The translations under genes and the position numbers were made by a program. Of a stretch of 64,000 nt of DNA, positions 36,042 through 43,738 are shown one piece after another. The DNA comes from Rhodoglobus vestalii (lineage in GTDB: Bacteria > Actinomycetota > Actinomycetes > Actinomycetales > Microbacteriaceae). Position 1 is the stretch's first letter, and every line of letters starts with the position of its first letter. Under the pieces are notes generated by a model. The model ran no database searches, was not told where the DNA came from, and saw only the letters and a program-made list of their open reading frames with translations. The stretch covers positions 2,542,001 to 2,606,000 of the forward strand of contig NZ_VFRA01000001.1 in assembly GCF_006788895.1 (NCBI RefSeq). The letters are read 5' to 3'.

Positions 36042-36731
36042 ATGACTGGATCGTTTACTTTGGTGGATCCGCAGGCACTCGGTGATCTGCAGGTCTTTTT
36101 GGGTCGCGCCGCGCGCGTCGACGAGGGCTCTGTTCGCCTCATCGGGAGTGCAGGGGTGCTCGCCATCTATGTTTCTGTGCTGCACCCAGCGGGTCTGCTC
36201 GACCAAAGCCCAACGGTCTTGGGGCTCCGCACGTTCGCGCTAGCCTCGAAAGCCACCTTCGACGTTGTTGTGCCCGTTCGCTCGCTTCTCGCACGAGTCG
36301 ATACCGCGATCGAGAAATCGGATGGTGCGGATGGTTCGAATGGTGCGCCGGTCACGGTCAGCCTGCCGATGGGCGTGAACACGGTCACGTGGGCAGCCAT
36401 CACGCCGCCGCGCGGCGGCTGGGTCGCGATCGACACGGTGCCCTGCGAGGTTCTGGAACACGCTGCCCGCGAAGGAATCGACGAAGTTGCCGAGGCGGTG
36501 CCCAGCGGCGTTGGCGAAGCAATCGTGCATAAAGTGCGCGCCGAAGTGTGGGGCCGACCTCTCGACAACCCCGACTATCTGCCGGCAGGGGTAGGGTTCG
36601 CGGCGGTGAGTCTCGGATTTGTTGCCGACGAAGAAAACGCATCGGTCTACGAGTCTGGAGCCTGGACCCGCGTCACTACCAAGCGTGGACACGTGCTCGT
36701 AAAGCGCCGCGCCTGGTCGGTTGCCCGCTAA
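36042..36731 (+). CDS. conserved hypothetical protein (229 aa)
   Basis: A soluble 229-residue protein without signal peptide. It begins MTGSFTLVDPQALGDLQVFLGRAARVDEGSVRLIG; the middle is GVNTVTWAAITPPRGGWVAIDTVP and the end GRPLDNPDYLPAGVGFAAVSLGFV. I recognise it only as an actinobacterial conserved protein without known activity. It is divergent from tesB and its last 4 nt overlap the convergent membrane-protein gene. Confidence 0.75.
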   Translation: MTGSFTLVDPQALGDLQVFLGRAARVDEGSVRLIGSAGVLAIYVSVLHPAGLLDQSPTVLGLRTFALASKATFDVVVPVRSLLARVDTAIEKSDGADGSNGAPVTVSLPMGVNTVTWAAITPPRGGWVAIDTVPCEVLEHAAREGIDEVAEAVPSGVGEAIVHKVRAEVWGRPLDNPDYLPAGVGFAAVSLGFVADEENASVYESGAWTRVTTKRGHVLVKRRAWSVAR

Positions 36732-37234
36732 AACTTTTCGAAGACTGCGATGAAAATATTCGCAACTACTGAGATAGCAGCAACGACTCCGGCAATTTGC
36801 ACGGCGATCGAAACCCACAGCGGCGCAAGCCCCTGACCGGTGCGGCTGCGGACGATGACGGAACGCCCAATCACATAAATGAAGGCTCCCAGGAAGATGA
36901 ACGCCCAATGGAAGGGGCGGTCGATGCCCCGCCGCATCAGCTCTTTTCTATCGAAAATCGCCAGCACGATGTTGGCAATGAAAATAAGCCATCCCACCAA
37001 CACCGTCGAGAGGTAGAGAGGGTTGGTGTAGAGGCGCACCTGGGAATCGAGTGGACCGTCACCCGGCGCGGGCAAAAATATCGATGTGTCGATCAGCAGC
37101 AGTGCGGGGATGGTGAGCAGCGGGAGCAGCACCATCGTCCACACCTGCCACGTGGAGGTGTTCGTGCCGGCGCGGGTGGATTCGGCAGGCGAAGCTGCGG
37201 GAACAGGGGAAATAGGTGTCGATGAGTCAGTCAC
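36728..37234 (-). CDS. hypothetical integral membrane protein (168 aa)
   Basis: Four membrane helices at about residues 32-52, 76-96, 110-130 and 140-162, preceded by a Pro/Ser/Thr-rich cytoplasmic N-terminus. No family recognised. The start is GTG 37234 rather than ATG 37288: TACACT lies exactly 6 nt before the GTG, and the longer form would add an unlikely leader (MVGGVNVISQPHRGYTRR). Confidence 0.7.
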   Translation of the reverse strand: MTDSSTPISPVPAASPAESTRAGTNTSTWQVWTMVLLPLLTIPALLLIDTSIFLPAPGDGPLDSQVRLYTNPLYLSTVLVGWLIFIANIVLAIFDRKELMRRGIDRPFHWAFIFLGAFIYVIGRSVIVRSRTGQGLAPLWVSIAVQIAGVVAAISVVANIFIAVFEKF

Positions 37235-37240
37235 CCTGCG

Positions 37241-37246
37241 AGTGTA
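37241..37246 (-). promoter_or_regulatory. -10 box of leaderless transcript 37234
   Basis: TACACT on the minus strand, then CGCAGG and the GTG start at 37234. Confidence 0.5.
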
Positions 37247-37288
37247 ACCGCGGTGCGGCTGGGAAATGACATTTACTCCGCCGACCAC

Positions 37289-37344
37289 ACGCTTACGCGC
37301 TTACGCACTCACATACTTACGCACTCACATACTTACGCGCTTAC
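37289..37344. repeat. seven tandem degenerate octamers
   Basis: The stretch divides into seven 8-bp units: ACGCTTAC, GCGCTTAC, GCACTCAC, ATACTTAC, GCACTCAC, ATACTTAC, GCGCTTAC. All share the frame NNNCTNAC, and units 3-4 are repeated exactly as 5-6. It lies in the 315-bp gap between a membrane-protein gene and the bkd operon, about 200 nt before bkdA. The rest of the gap (37345-37549) holds no gene I can support. Confidence 0.85.
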
Positions 37345-37549
37345 AGACGAGGAGTCGAGCTTTCAGTAGCGTCATCCGCGAATTGCATGGCAACTTTGGT
37401 GTCTCATCTTGTGAACGGCGCCGTGTGTAGGTACGGTCAGAATAACTCCAAGCGACGAGGCCTGGGTCAACCTGCGGTTTACCAACCACGGTTGTGAGGA
37501 TCGCTTGAGCGTGGCTTACCGGCATACGCAACGGCAGATCGGAGAAACG

Positions 37550-38668
37550 ATGAGTACCACCGTGCCCGTAAAAGCCCAGAATGTAGCGGCTGAGAAGCCG
37601 AACCCTGAGTTTGTGCAGCTTCTGAATGCTGAAGGAACTCGGCTCAGTGATGACACCTACGATCCTTGGGTCTCCGACGTCACGGGTGATCAACTGGCGA
37701 GTCTCTATGAAGACCTCATCATCGTGCGCCGCATCGACACCGAAGCCACTGCTCTGCAACGGCAAGGCGAACTCGGATTGTGGCCGCCACTCTTCGGTCA
37801 AGAGGCCGCCCAGGTAGGTTCTGCTCGCACACTGCGGCCCGACGACTTTGTCTTCTCGAGCTACCGCGAAAATGCTGTCGCATATTGCCGAGGTGTCGCA
37901 CTGCAGGATCTGGTGCGAGTCTGGCGCGGCACCGCGGCCTCCGGCTGGGATCCATTCTCCGTCGGCATGGCCACTCCGGCGGTCATCATCGGGGCCCAAA
38001 CGCTCCATGCCACTGGATACGCGGTCGGCTGCAAAAATGACGGCGTCGATAGCGTCGCTGTGGCCTATTTCGGTGACGGTGCCACCAGCGAAGGTGATGT
38101 CAGCGAAGCAATGATCTTTGCCGCCTCATTTAACGCTCCCGTGATCTTCTTCTGCCAGAACAACCAGTGGGCAATCTCCGAGCCGGTGGGGTTGCAAGCC
38201 CAGCGCCCCATTGCTGAGCGGGCCCCAGGATTCGGTATTCCGAGCATCCGCGTCGACGGCAACGATGTTCTTGCCGTGATGGCGGCAACGCGAAGCGCCC
38301 TCGATCGTGCGCGCAATGGCGGCGGACCCACTTTCATCGAAGCCGTGACCTACCGCCGTGGGCCGCACACCACCTCTGATGACCCGAGCCGTTATGTCGA
38401 TCCGGTGGTTGCGAAAGAGTGGGAAGCGCGGGATCCGATCGCGCGCGTCGAAGCGTTCCTTCGCAGCGAGGGAATCCTCACCGACGAGCTTGCGGCATCC
38501 ATTCAGAGCCGAGCAGATCAGGTGGCAGCTGAGTTTCGTCACGGCTGTATTTCACTGCAGAACCCGGAGCCGCTCAGCGTGTTCGACAACGTGTATGCGA
38601 CCGAACATTCTGGGATCGCCCGTCAAAAAAGCCAGTACAAGGCCTACCTAGAGGGGTTTGAGAAATGA
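37550..38668 (+). CDS. bkdA: branched-chain 2-oxo acid dehydrogenase E1 alpha
   Basis: The thiamine pyrophosphate-binding alpha subunit that decarboxylates branched 2-oxo acids from Leu, Ile and Val. The 372-residue protein has the TPP motif GDGATSEGDVSEAMIFAASFNAPVIFFCQNN and the phosphorylation-loop-like YRRGPHTTSDDPSRY. The pattern LWPPLFGQEAAQVGSA at about residue 80 is typical of actinobacterial BkdA/PdhA. ATG 37550 has GGAGAA upstream. It overlaps bkdB by 4 nt. The homologous M. tuberculosis pdhA (Rv2497c) works in the branched-chain complex. Confidence 0.92.
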   Translation: MSTTVPVKAQNVAAEKPNPEFVQLLNAEGTRLSDDTYDPWVSDVTGDQLASLYEDLIIVRRIDTEATALQRQGELGLWPPLFGQEAAQVGSARTLRPDDFVFSSYRENAVAYCRGVALQDLVRVWRGTAASGWDPFSVGMATPAVIIGAQTLHATGYAVGCKNDGVDSVAVAYFGDGATSEGDVSEAMIFAASFNAPVIFFCQNNQWAISEPVGLQAQRPIAERAPGFGIPSIRVDGNDVLAVMAATRSALDRARNGGGPTFIEAVTYRRGPHTTSDDPSRYVDPVVAKEWEARDPIARVEAFLRSEGILTDELAASIQSRADQVAAEFRHGCISLQNPEPLSVFDNVYATEHSGIARQKSQYKAYLEGFEK

Positions 38669-39666
38669 CTGAACTGACTTTGGCAAAAGCTCTTGGCTCG
38701 GGATTGCGTCGAGCGCTCAGCGACGACGAGAAGGTCGTGCTGCTGGGGGAAGACATCGGCAAGCTCGGTGGCGTTTTTCGTGTGACCGACGGGCTGCAGC
38801 GAGATTTCGGCACCGAACGCGTCATGGACACGCCGCTTGCCGAAGCCGGAATCATCGGTATGGCGGTGGGGCTCGCCTTCCGTGGCTATCGTCCGGTCTG
38901 CGAGATTCAGTTTGACGGCTTCATCTACCCGGGCTTTGACCAAATCGTGGCTCAGGTAGCCAAACTGCACTATCGCACCGCCGGAAACGTGCGCATGCCG
39001 CTGACGATCCGGGTGCCCTACGGCGGAGGGATCGGCGCCGTTGAGCACCATTCGGAGTCGCCCGAAGCGTACTTCGCGCACACCGCAGGCTTGCGCGTCG
39101 TCACGTGTTCGACACCGCAGGACGCGCACAGCATGCTGCGCGAAGCGATCGCCTCTGATGACCCCGTGCTGTTTTTTGAACCCAAGCGCCGCTACTGGAC
39201 CAAGGGCGACGTTGACGAAGATGCCGTCGGGCTGCCCATGGGCACAGCGCGCGTCGTGGTTGAGGGCACGGATGTGACTCTTGTCACCTATGGCCCGCTG
39301 GTGGCAACGGCTCTGGATGCCGCAGAGGCGGCAGCCAATGAGGGCATTTCTGTCGAGGTGGTTGATTTGCGTTCGCTCTCCCCGGTTGACTTTGACACCG
39401 TTTCGGCGAGCGTGCAGAAGACGGGGCGACTAGTCATCACTCACGAGGCGTCAGAGTCGGGCGGTTTGGGTGCTGAGATTGCGGCGACACTGACCGACCG
39501 TTGTTTCTACTACCTTGAGGCGGCCCCGGTGCGGATCACCGGGTTTGATGTGCCGTATCCACCGGCAAAGTTGGAGGAGCACTTTTTGCCCGACCTTGAC
39601 CGCATTCTCGATGGGGTTGATCGCGCTCTTGGTCGCGTCAACTCGCTCACCGGGTGGAGTGCGTAA
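38665..39666 (+). CDS. bkdB: branched-chain 2-oxo acid dehydrogenase E1 beta
   Basis: The beta subunit of E1, a 333-residue transketolase-like protein with EDIGKLGGVFRVTDGL, DTPLAEAGIIGMAVGLAFRGYRPVCEIQF and the C-terminal transketolase domain ending EEHFLPDLDRILDGVDR. It forms the E1 alpha2-beta2 heterotetramer with the product of the preceding gene, which it overlaps as ATGA. Its stop overlaps the E2 start as TAATG. Confidence 0.93.
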   Translation: MTELTLAKALGSGLRRALSDDEKVVLLGEDIGKLGGVFRVTDGLQRDFGTERVMDTPLAEAGIIGMAVGLAFRGYRPVCEIQFDGFIYPGFDQIVAQVAKLHYRTAGNVRMPLTIRVPYGGGIGAVEHHSESPEAYFAHTAGLRVVTCSTPQDAHSMLREAIASDDPVLFFEPKRRYWTKGDVDEDAVGLPMGTARVVVEGTDVTLVTYGPLVATALDAAEAAANEGISVEVVDLRSLSPVDFDTVSASVQKTGRLVITHEASESGGLGAEIAATLTDRCFYYLEAAPVRITGFDVPYPPAKLEEHFLPDLDRILDGVDRALGRVNSLTGWSA

Positions 39667-41051
39667 TGGCCGTCAAGGAGTTTGCTCTGCCCGATCTGGG
39701 GGAGGGTCTCACGGAGTCAGAGCTTGTGGAGTGGCACGTTGCTGTCGGCGATATGGTCACCTTGAATCAGCCGATTGCCGAAGTGGAGACGGCGAAAGCC
39801 ATTGTGTCGCTTCCGTCACCGGTGGCGGGCAAGATTTCCGCGCTGCACGCCGAGCCTGGCGCCACGGTCTTGGTGGGCACTCGCATCGTGACGTTTGAGC
39901 TCGACGGTGCCGCGGACAGCCCTGATGCCGACGATGACGCCAAGAAAAGCGCCTCTCCAGAAAAATCAGAGACGACAGAGGCGACAGAGACGACAGAGAC
40001 GACAGAGGTGGCAGCTCCCTCGGGTGCTCCGGAACGCAACTCGGTGTTGGTGGGCTACGGCCCTGCCGTCGAGAGTGAGAAGAGGCCGACGCGCAAGGCT
40101 CGTACTTCGAAAGCAGAGGCGGAGGCAGCCGTTCAGGCAGATGTGCCGCCCGGTGCACGCACAAAGAGCACGCCGCCCGTGCGCAAGCTTGCGCACGATC
40201 TCGGTGTCGACCTCACGACACTGTCGGGGTCGGGGCCGGATGGGGTGATCACGCGCGATGACGTTTCTCAGGCGGCCGACGCCGGATCTCGTAGTTCTGG
40301 TCTGGACCGAAAGCAAAGTTTCCCTCAGTCAACCTCGATAATCGGTGCGGCGAATGCCCGGCCGCGCGAGCAGCGCACCCCAATCAAGTCGGTGCGCAAA
40401 GCGACGGCCGCTGCGATGGTGTCGAGCGCGTTCACCGCACCTCATGTCACCGAATTTCTGACTATTGATGTGACTGAAACCATCGAGCTTGTGGCGCGGC
40501 TGAAGGCTGCGGGCTCTGCGGCATCCGTTCTCGCTGTTGTCGCAAAGGCACTGTGTATTGGTGTCGCGCGAAACGCCTCGCTCAATTCACGGTGGGATGC
40601 TGAGGCGAGCGAGATCATTGAGTTTGGCTACGTAAATCTGGGTATTGCGGTCGCCACTCCGCGCGGGCTCATGGTGCCAAATCTCAAGGATGCCGGCGCG
40701 CTGAGCCTCGCCGAACTAGCGGCTGCGATTAGCGCGACCGCGCGTGATGCTCGCGAAAGCAAGGCCACCCCGGCGTCGCTGAGTGGGGGGACTATCTCCA
40801 TTACGAACGTCGGTGTGTTTGGAATCGACGCAGGAACCCCCATCCTGAACCCCGGCGAAGCGGCGATTCTTGCCGTCGGGGCGGTGCGCAAGAGGCCGTG
40901 GGAGTTCCACGGCGAGGTGGCTCTGCGTGACGTCATGACTCTCAGTTTGTCGTTCGATCATCGACTCGTTGATGGGGAGCAGGGGGCACGTTTCCTCACC
41001 GACGTTGGGGCGATTCTCAGCTACCCGGGCACTGTTCTGAGCATGGTGTGA
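39666..41051 (+). CDS. bkdC: branched-chain 2-oxo acid dehydrogenase E2 (lipoamide acyltransferase)
   Basis: A 461-residue E2 core protein with one lipoyl domain (residues 2-78; lipoyl Lys44 in EVETAKAIV), a linker with repeated Thr-Thr-Glu, an E3-binding domain around 165-195 (VRKLAHDLGVDLTTLSGSGPDGVITRDDV) and a catalytic domain ending with LSFDHRLVDGEQGARF, which holds the His/Asp pair. No E3 gene is nearby, so a general dihydrolipoamide dehydrogenase is probably shared. ATG 39666 follows bkdB directly. Confidence 0.94.
   Translation: MAVKEFALPDLGEGLTESELVEWHVAVGDMVTLNQPIAEVETAKAIVSLPSPVAGKISALHAEPGATVLVGTRIVTFELDGAADSPDADDDAKKSASPEKSETTEATETTETTEVAAPSGAPERNSVLVGYGPAVESEKRPTRKARTSKAEAEAAVQADVPPGARTKSTPPVRKLAHDLGVDLTTLSGSGPDGVITRDDVSQAADAGSRSSGLDRKQSFPQSTSIIGAANARPREQRTPIKSVRKATAAAMVSSAFTAPHVTEFLTIDVTETIELVARLKAAGSAASVLAVVAKALCIGVARNASLNSRWDAEASEIIEFGYVNLGIAVATPRGLMVPNLKDAGALSLAELAAAISATARDARESKATPASLSGGTISITNVGVFGIDAGTPILNPGEAAILAVGAVRKRPWEFHGEVALRDVMTLSLSFDHRLVDGEQGARFLTDVGAILSYPGTVLSMV
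39969..40004 (+). repeat. four 9-bp repeats in the E2 linker
   Basis: GAGACGACA, GAGGCGACA, GAGACGACA, GAGACGACA encode (Glu-Thr/Ala-Thr) units in the flexible linker after the lipoyl domain. Such linker repeats tolerate length change. Confidence 0.8.
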
Positions 41052-41086
41052 CCTAAGAGGTGGCCGAGACAGGTAAGAATGGTCTT

Positions 41087-41677
41087 ATGACCGAGAATCT
41101 CGACCCTGCTCCGGCCACCGCTTCCAGCGCCTCGACAACCTCGACCGCCTCGAGCCCGCGAGTATCGCGCCGGTTGTTGGGGGGACTGTTTGCTCTTGCG
41201 GCGTTTGTGATTGCTGCCGATCAGCTGAGCAAGTGGTGGGCAGAGACAAATTTGGAGCTCGGGGCCCCGGGAATTCCGGTGATCGGTGACTTCATCTCGT
41301 GGCAGCTGATCTACAACCCCGGTGCCGCGTTCTCGATTGGTGAAGAATTCACCTGGGTGCTCACGATATTTGCCGCGTTCGCCGTGGTTGCGATCACCTG
41401 GTACTCGTGGCGTGTTGAGTCGCGTGCGTGGGCTGTCGCACTCGGTCTGCTGCTCGGCGGCGCAATCACGCACCTCGGCGACCGCCTCTTTCGTGACCCC
41501 GGATTCGCGCGCGGGCACGTCGTCGATTTCATCAATTACAACGGATATTTCATCGGCAACATCGCCGATATTGCCCTCGTCGGTGGGGCCATCATGATTG
41601 TCATCATTTCGCTCATGGGCATCGCGAGCAAGCCTGAACCTATCAAGGCGAGTGCTTCGGATGCCGCGGCTGACTAG
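41087..41677 (+). CDS. lspA: lipoprotein signal peptidase (signal peptidase II)
   Basis: Cleaves signal peptides from prolipoproteins in the membrane. The 196-residue protein has a Ser/Thr-rich cytoplasmic start, four membrane helices, and the LspA motifs FVIAADQLSKWW, IYNPGAAFSIGE, GGAITHLGDRLFRDPGF and VVDFINYNGYFIGNIADIAL, with the catalytic Asp pair in the last two. ATG 41087 is chosen; AGGTAAG upstream could be a ribosome site, and AAGAAT 6 nt before ATG could be a leaderless -10 box. Its position inside a catabolic locus is unusual. Confidence 0.93.
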   Translation: MTENLDPAPATASSASTTSTASSPRVSRRLLGGLFALAAFVIAADQLSKWWAETNLELGAPGIPVIGDFISWQLIYNPGAAFSIGEEFTWVLTIFAAFAVVAITWYSWRVESRAWAVALGLLLGGAITHLGDRLFRDPGFARGHVVDFINYNGYFIGNIADIALVGGAIMIVIISLMGIASKPEPIKASASDAAAD

Positions 41678-41715
41678 GCACCAGTAGCGCTTCTAACAGG
41701 AGAAGAAGGTCAACG

Positions 41716-43068
41716 ATGGATCATTTCGATGCGGTTGTCATTGGCGCGGGAGTGGCGGGCTTGACCGCGGCTCGGCTGCTTGTCAAGGCTGGCCGTCGTG
41801 TTGTGGTGCTTGAGGCGCGAGATCGCGTTGGCGGCAGGGTGTTCACCGATCGCGCTGACGGCTTTGTCACCGATCTGGGGGCATCGTGGATTCACGGGGT
41901 CACCGATAACCCGGTCGCGCAGGCGGCGGAGGCGTTCGGAATGCCCACGGTGGAGTTCACGGTTGGCAGCTACCAACCAGATGGTCGCCCCATCGCCTAC
42001 TACGATTCCAGCGGTCAGCGACTTTCGGATGACGCGGCACAGGCGTTCGCGAATGATATTCACGCGCTCGACGAGACCCTTGCCGAGGTAGTCGCCAAGT
42101 CGGCAGCGGATGACTCCTACCGCGACGTGACCGAGATCGCGCTTGACCGTCAGGGGTGGGATCACGATCGCGCTGAGCGCGTGCGGGAGTTTCTGCAGCA
42201 CCGCACCGAGGAGCAATACGGGGCGTGGATTGACGACCTTGCCGCCCACGGTCTCGACGAAGACGTTGTCGACGGTAATGAGGTGGTGTTTCCCGAGGGC
42301 TACGATCGTCTCGCCACGCACCTCGCGGGCGGACTCGACATCCGCTTCGAACACGTGGTCGGGCACGTGCGATGGTCGCCAGAGGGAGTCACGATCACCA
42401 CCGATCGCGGCGTTCTGAAGGCAGACCACGCCGTTGTGACGGTGCCGGTCGGAGTTCTCAAGTCGAAAGACTTCGTCATTGAACCTCCACTGCCGGAACC
42501 GAATGTGGGTGCGCTAGAGCGGCTCGAGATGAACGCCTTCGAGAAGGTTGTTCTGCGGTTTTCTACTAAGTTCTGGGATGACGATGTCTATGCGATCCGA
42601 CAGCAAGGGCCCGAGGGTCGCTGGTGGCACTCGTGGTATGACCTCACAATGCTTCATGGCACGCCGACACTGCTGACTTTTGCCGCAGGCTCGGCGGCCA
42701 GAGAGATCCGTCAGTGGAGCGAAACCCAGATTGTCGACTCTGTTCTTGTTCAGCTGCGCCGTCTGTACGGCGACCGGGTGGAGCAGCCGAACCGTGTCAC
42801 CATCACGGGATGGCAAGACGACCCCTTCGCTCAGGGCTCCTACGCCTACATGCTGCGCGGCTCGACGACAGCCGATCATGACGACCTCGCGACGCCCATT
42901 GGTGGCGTGCTGCACATCGCGGGCGAAGCTACCTGGACGGATGATCCCGGGACGGTCACTGCGGCGCTCTGCTCCGGTCACCGCGCGGCATCAACCATCC
43001 TGAAGCGTGCAGTTCCCATCGCTGAATTGTGGGCGCAACCACCAGTGCCATCAGCGGAGGGCGACTAA
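41716..43068 (+). CDS. flavin-containing amine oxidase (monoamine/polyamine oxidase type)
   Basis: An FAD-dependent oxidase of 450 residues. The N-terminus is a dinucleotide-binding fold VIGAGVAGLTAARLLVKAGRRVVVLEARDRVGGR, and the C-terminus has GEATWTDDPGTVTAALCSGHRAA, the second FAD-binding segment. The middle has TVPVGVLKSKDFVIEPPLP and WWHSWYDLT, as in plant-type polyamine oxidases. AGGAGAAGAAGG precedes the ATG. The substrate is likely a primary or secondary amine; the exact one is not visible. It ends overlapping the convergent TetR gene by 4 nt. Confidence 0.9.
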   Translation: MDHFDAVVIGAGVAGLTAARLLVKAGRRVVVLEARDRVGGRVFTDRADGFVTDLGASWIHGVTDNPVAQAAEAFGMPTVEFTVGSYQPDGRPIAYYDSSGQRLSDDAAQAFANDIHALDETLAEVVAKSAADDSYRDVTEIALDRQGWDHDRAERVREFLQHRTEEQYGAWIDDLAAHGLDEDVVDGNEVVFPEGYDRLATHLAGGLDIRFEHVVGHVRWSPEGVTITTDRGVLKADHAVVTVPVGVLKSKDFVIEPPLPEPNVGALERLEMNAFEKVVLRFSTKFWDDDVYAIRQQGPEGRWWHSWYDLTMLHGTPTLLTFAAGSAAREIRQWSETQIVDSVLVQLRRLYGDRVEQPNRVTITGWQDDPFAQGSYAYMLRGSTTADHDDLATPIGGVLHIAGEATWTDDPGTVTAALCSGHRAASTILKRAVPIAELWAQPPVPSAEGD

Positions 43069-43640
43069 GCGGTCAGTGCTGCTAGCGCCATCCGCTCGAG
43101 TACCGCACGTGTCGCTCCGGCGCGCCCGCTGTGCGGCGTTGAGTTGATAAGGCCGAAGGTGGCATGGGCGCGGGTGCGCAGCTCGGTGGTGCTGGCGTCT
43201 GGAGTGAGACGGGCGAGGGTAGCGACCCACAGTTCCACGTAGCTGCGCTGGAGCGCGCGAACGGTGTGCCGATCCTCATCGGTGAGGCTGTTCAAATCGC
43301 GGTCTTGCACGCGGATGACGTTGGCATTGGTGAGGGCAAAGTCCACATGAAATTGCACGAGACTTTCCAGCGCCACCCGAGCTGAGGGTGCGGACTCGAT
43401 CACGGTCTGCGCTCCGGTGCAGAGGTTGGCGCTGGCATCCACGAGCATCGCGGCAAGGACGGCCTGCTTGCCGTCGAAGTGGCGGTAGACGGCGGGACCG
43501 CTGACGCCTGCTGCGGCTCCAAGATCTTCGAGGGAGACCCGAGTGAATCCGCGGCCTGCGAAGAGGCTGGCGGCGGCATCGAGGAGCGCTTCTCGACGAT
43601 CCGCTTTCGCTTGGCTTCGCAGGGTCGGCATCTCGGTCAT
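43065..43640 (-). CDS. TetR-family regulator, likely repressor of the leucine degradation operon
   Basis: A 191-residue TetR protein with the helix-turn-helix in residues 14-58 (RREALLDAAASLFAGRGFTRVSLEDLGAAAGVSGPAVYRHFDGKQAVLAAML). The C-terminal ligand domain is diverse. It is divergent from the accD1-accA1-fadE-maoC-citE operon with 98 nt between starts. The M. tuberculosis regulator at the same place (Rv2506, BkaR) controls that operon, so an acyl-CoA ligand and repression of the divergent operon are inferred. It has a leaderless promoter (TAGACT). Confidence 0.88.
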   Translation of the reverse strand: MTEMPTLRSQAKADRREALLDAAASLFAGRGFTRVSLEDLGAAAGVSGPAVYRHFDGKQAVLAAMLVDASANLCTGAQTVIESAPSARVALESLVQFHVDFALTNANVIRVQDRDLNSLTDEDRHTVRALQRSYVELWVATLARLTPDASTTELRTRAHATFGLINSTPHSGRAGATRAVLERMALAALTA

Positions 43641-43646
43641 GCTCAG

Positions 43647-43652
43647 AGTCTA
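43647..43652 (-). promoter_or_regulatory. -10 box of leaderless tetR transcript
   Basis: TAGACT on the minus strand, then CTGAGC and the ATG at 43640. It lies next to the palindromes at 43661-43701. Confidence 0.55.
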
Positions 43653-43660
43653 GACAGTTC

Positions 43661-43701
43661 GGTTAATGATCGCTAACCTAATTTAGTTAGTAGTGACTAA
43701 C
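43661..43701. promoter_or_regulatory. two palindromic operator candidates for the TetR regulator
   Basis: Site 1, 43661-43678, has half-sites GGTTAATGA and TCGCTAACC (7 of 9 complementary). Site 2, 43686-43701, is a perfect GTTAGT-N4-ACTAAC. Both contain the same TTAG/CTAA core, and both lie between the tetR -10 box and the accD1 start. This layout fits autorepression plus control of the divergent operon. Confidence 0.65.
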
Positions 43702-43738
43702 CCAAGTGGCCACAAGCCACGCAGAGCGAAGGTTTTTG

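Noticed and set aside
37289-37344. CRISPR-like array
   Set aside because: Units are 8 bp, contiguous, without spacers, and no cas genes are present.
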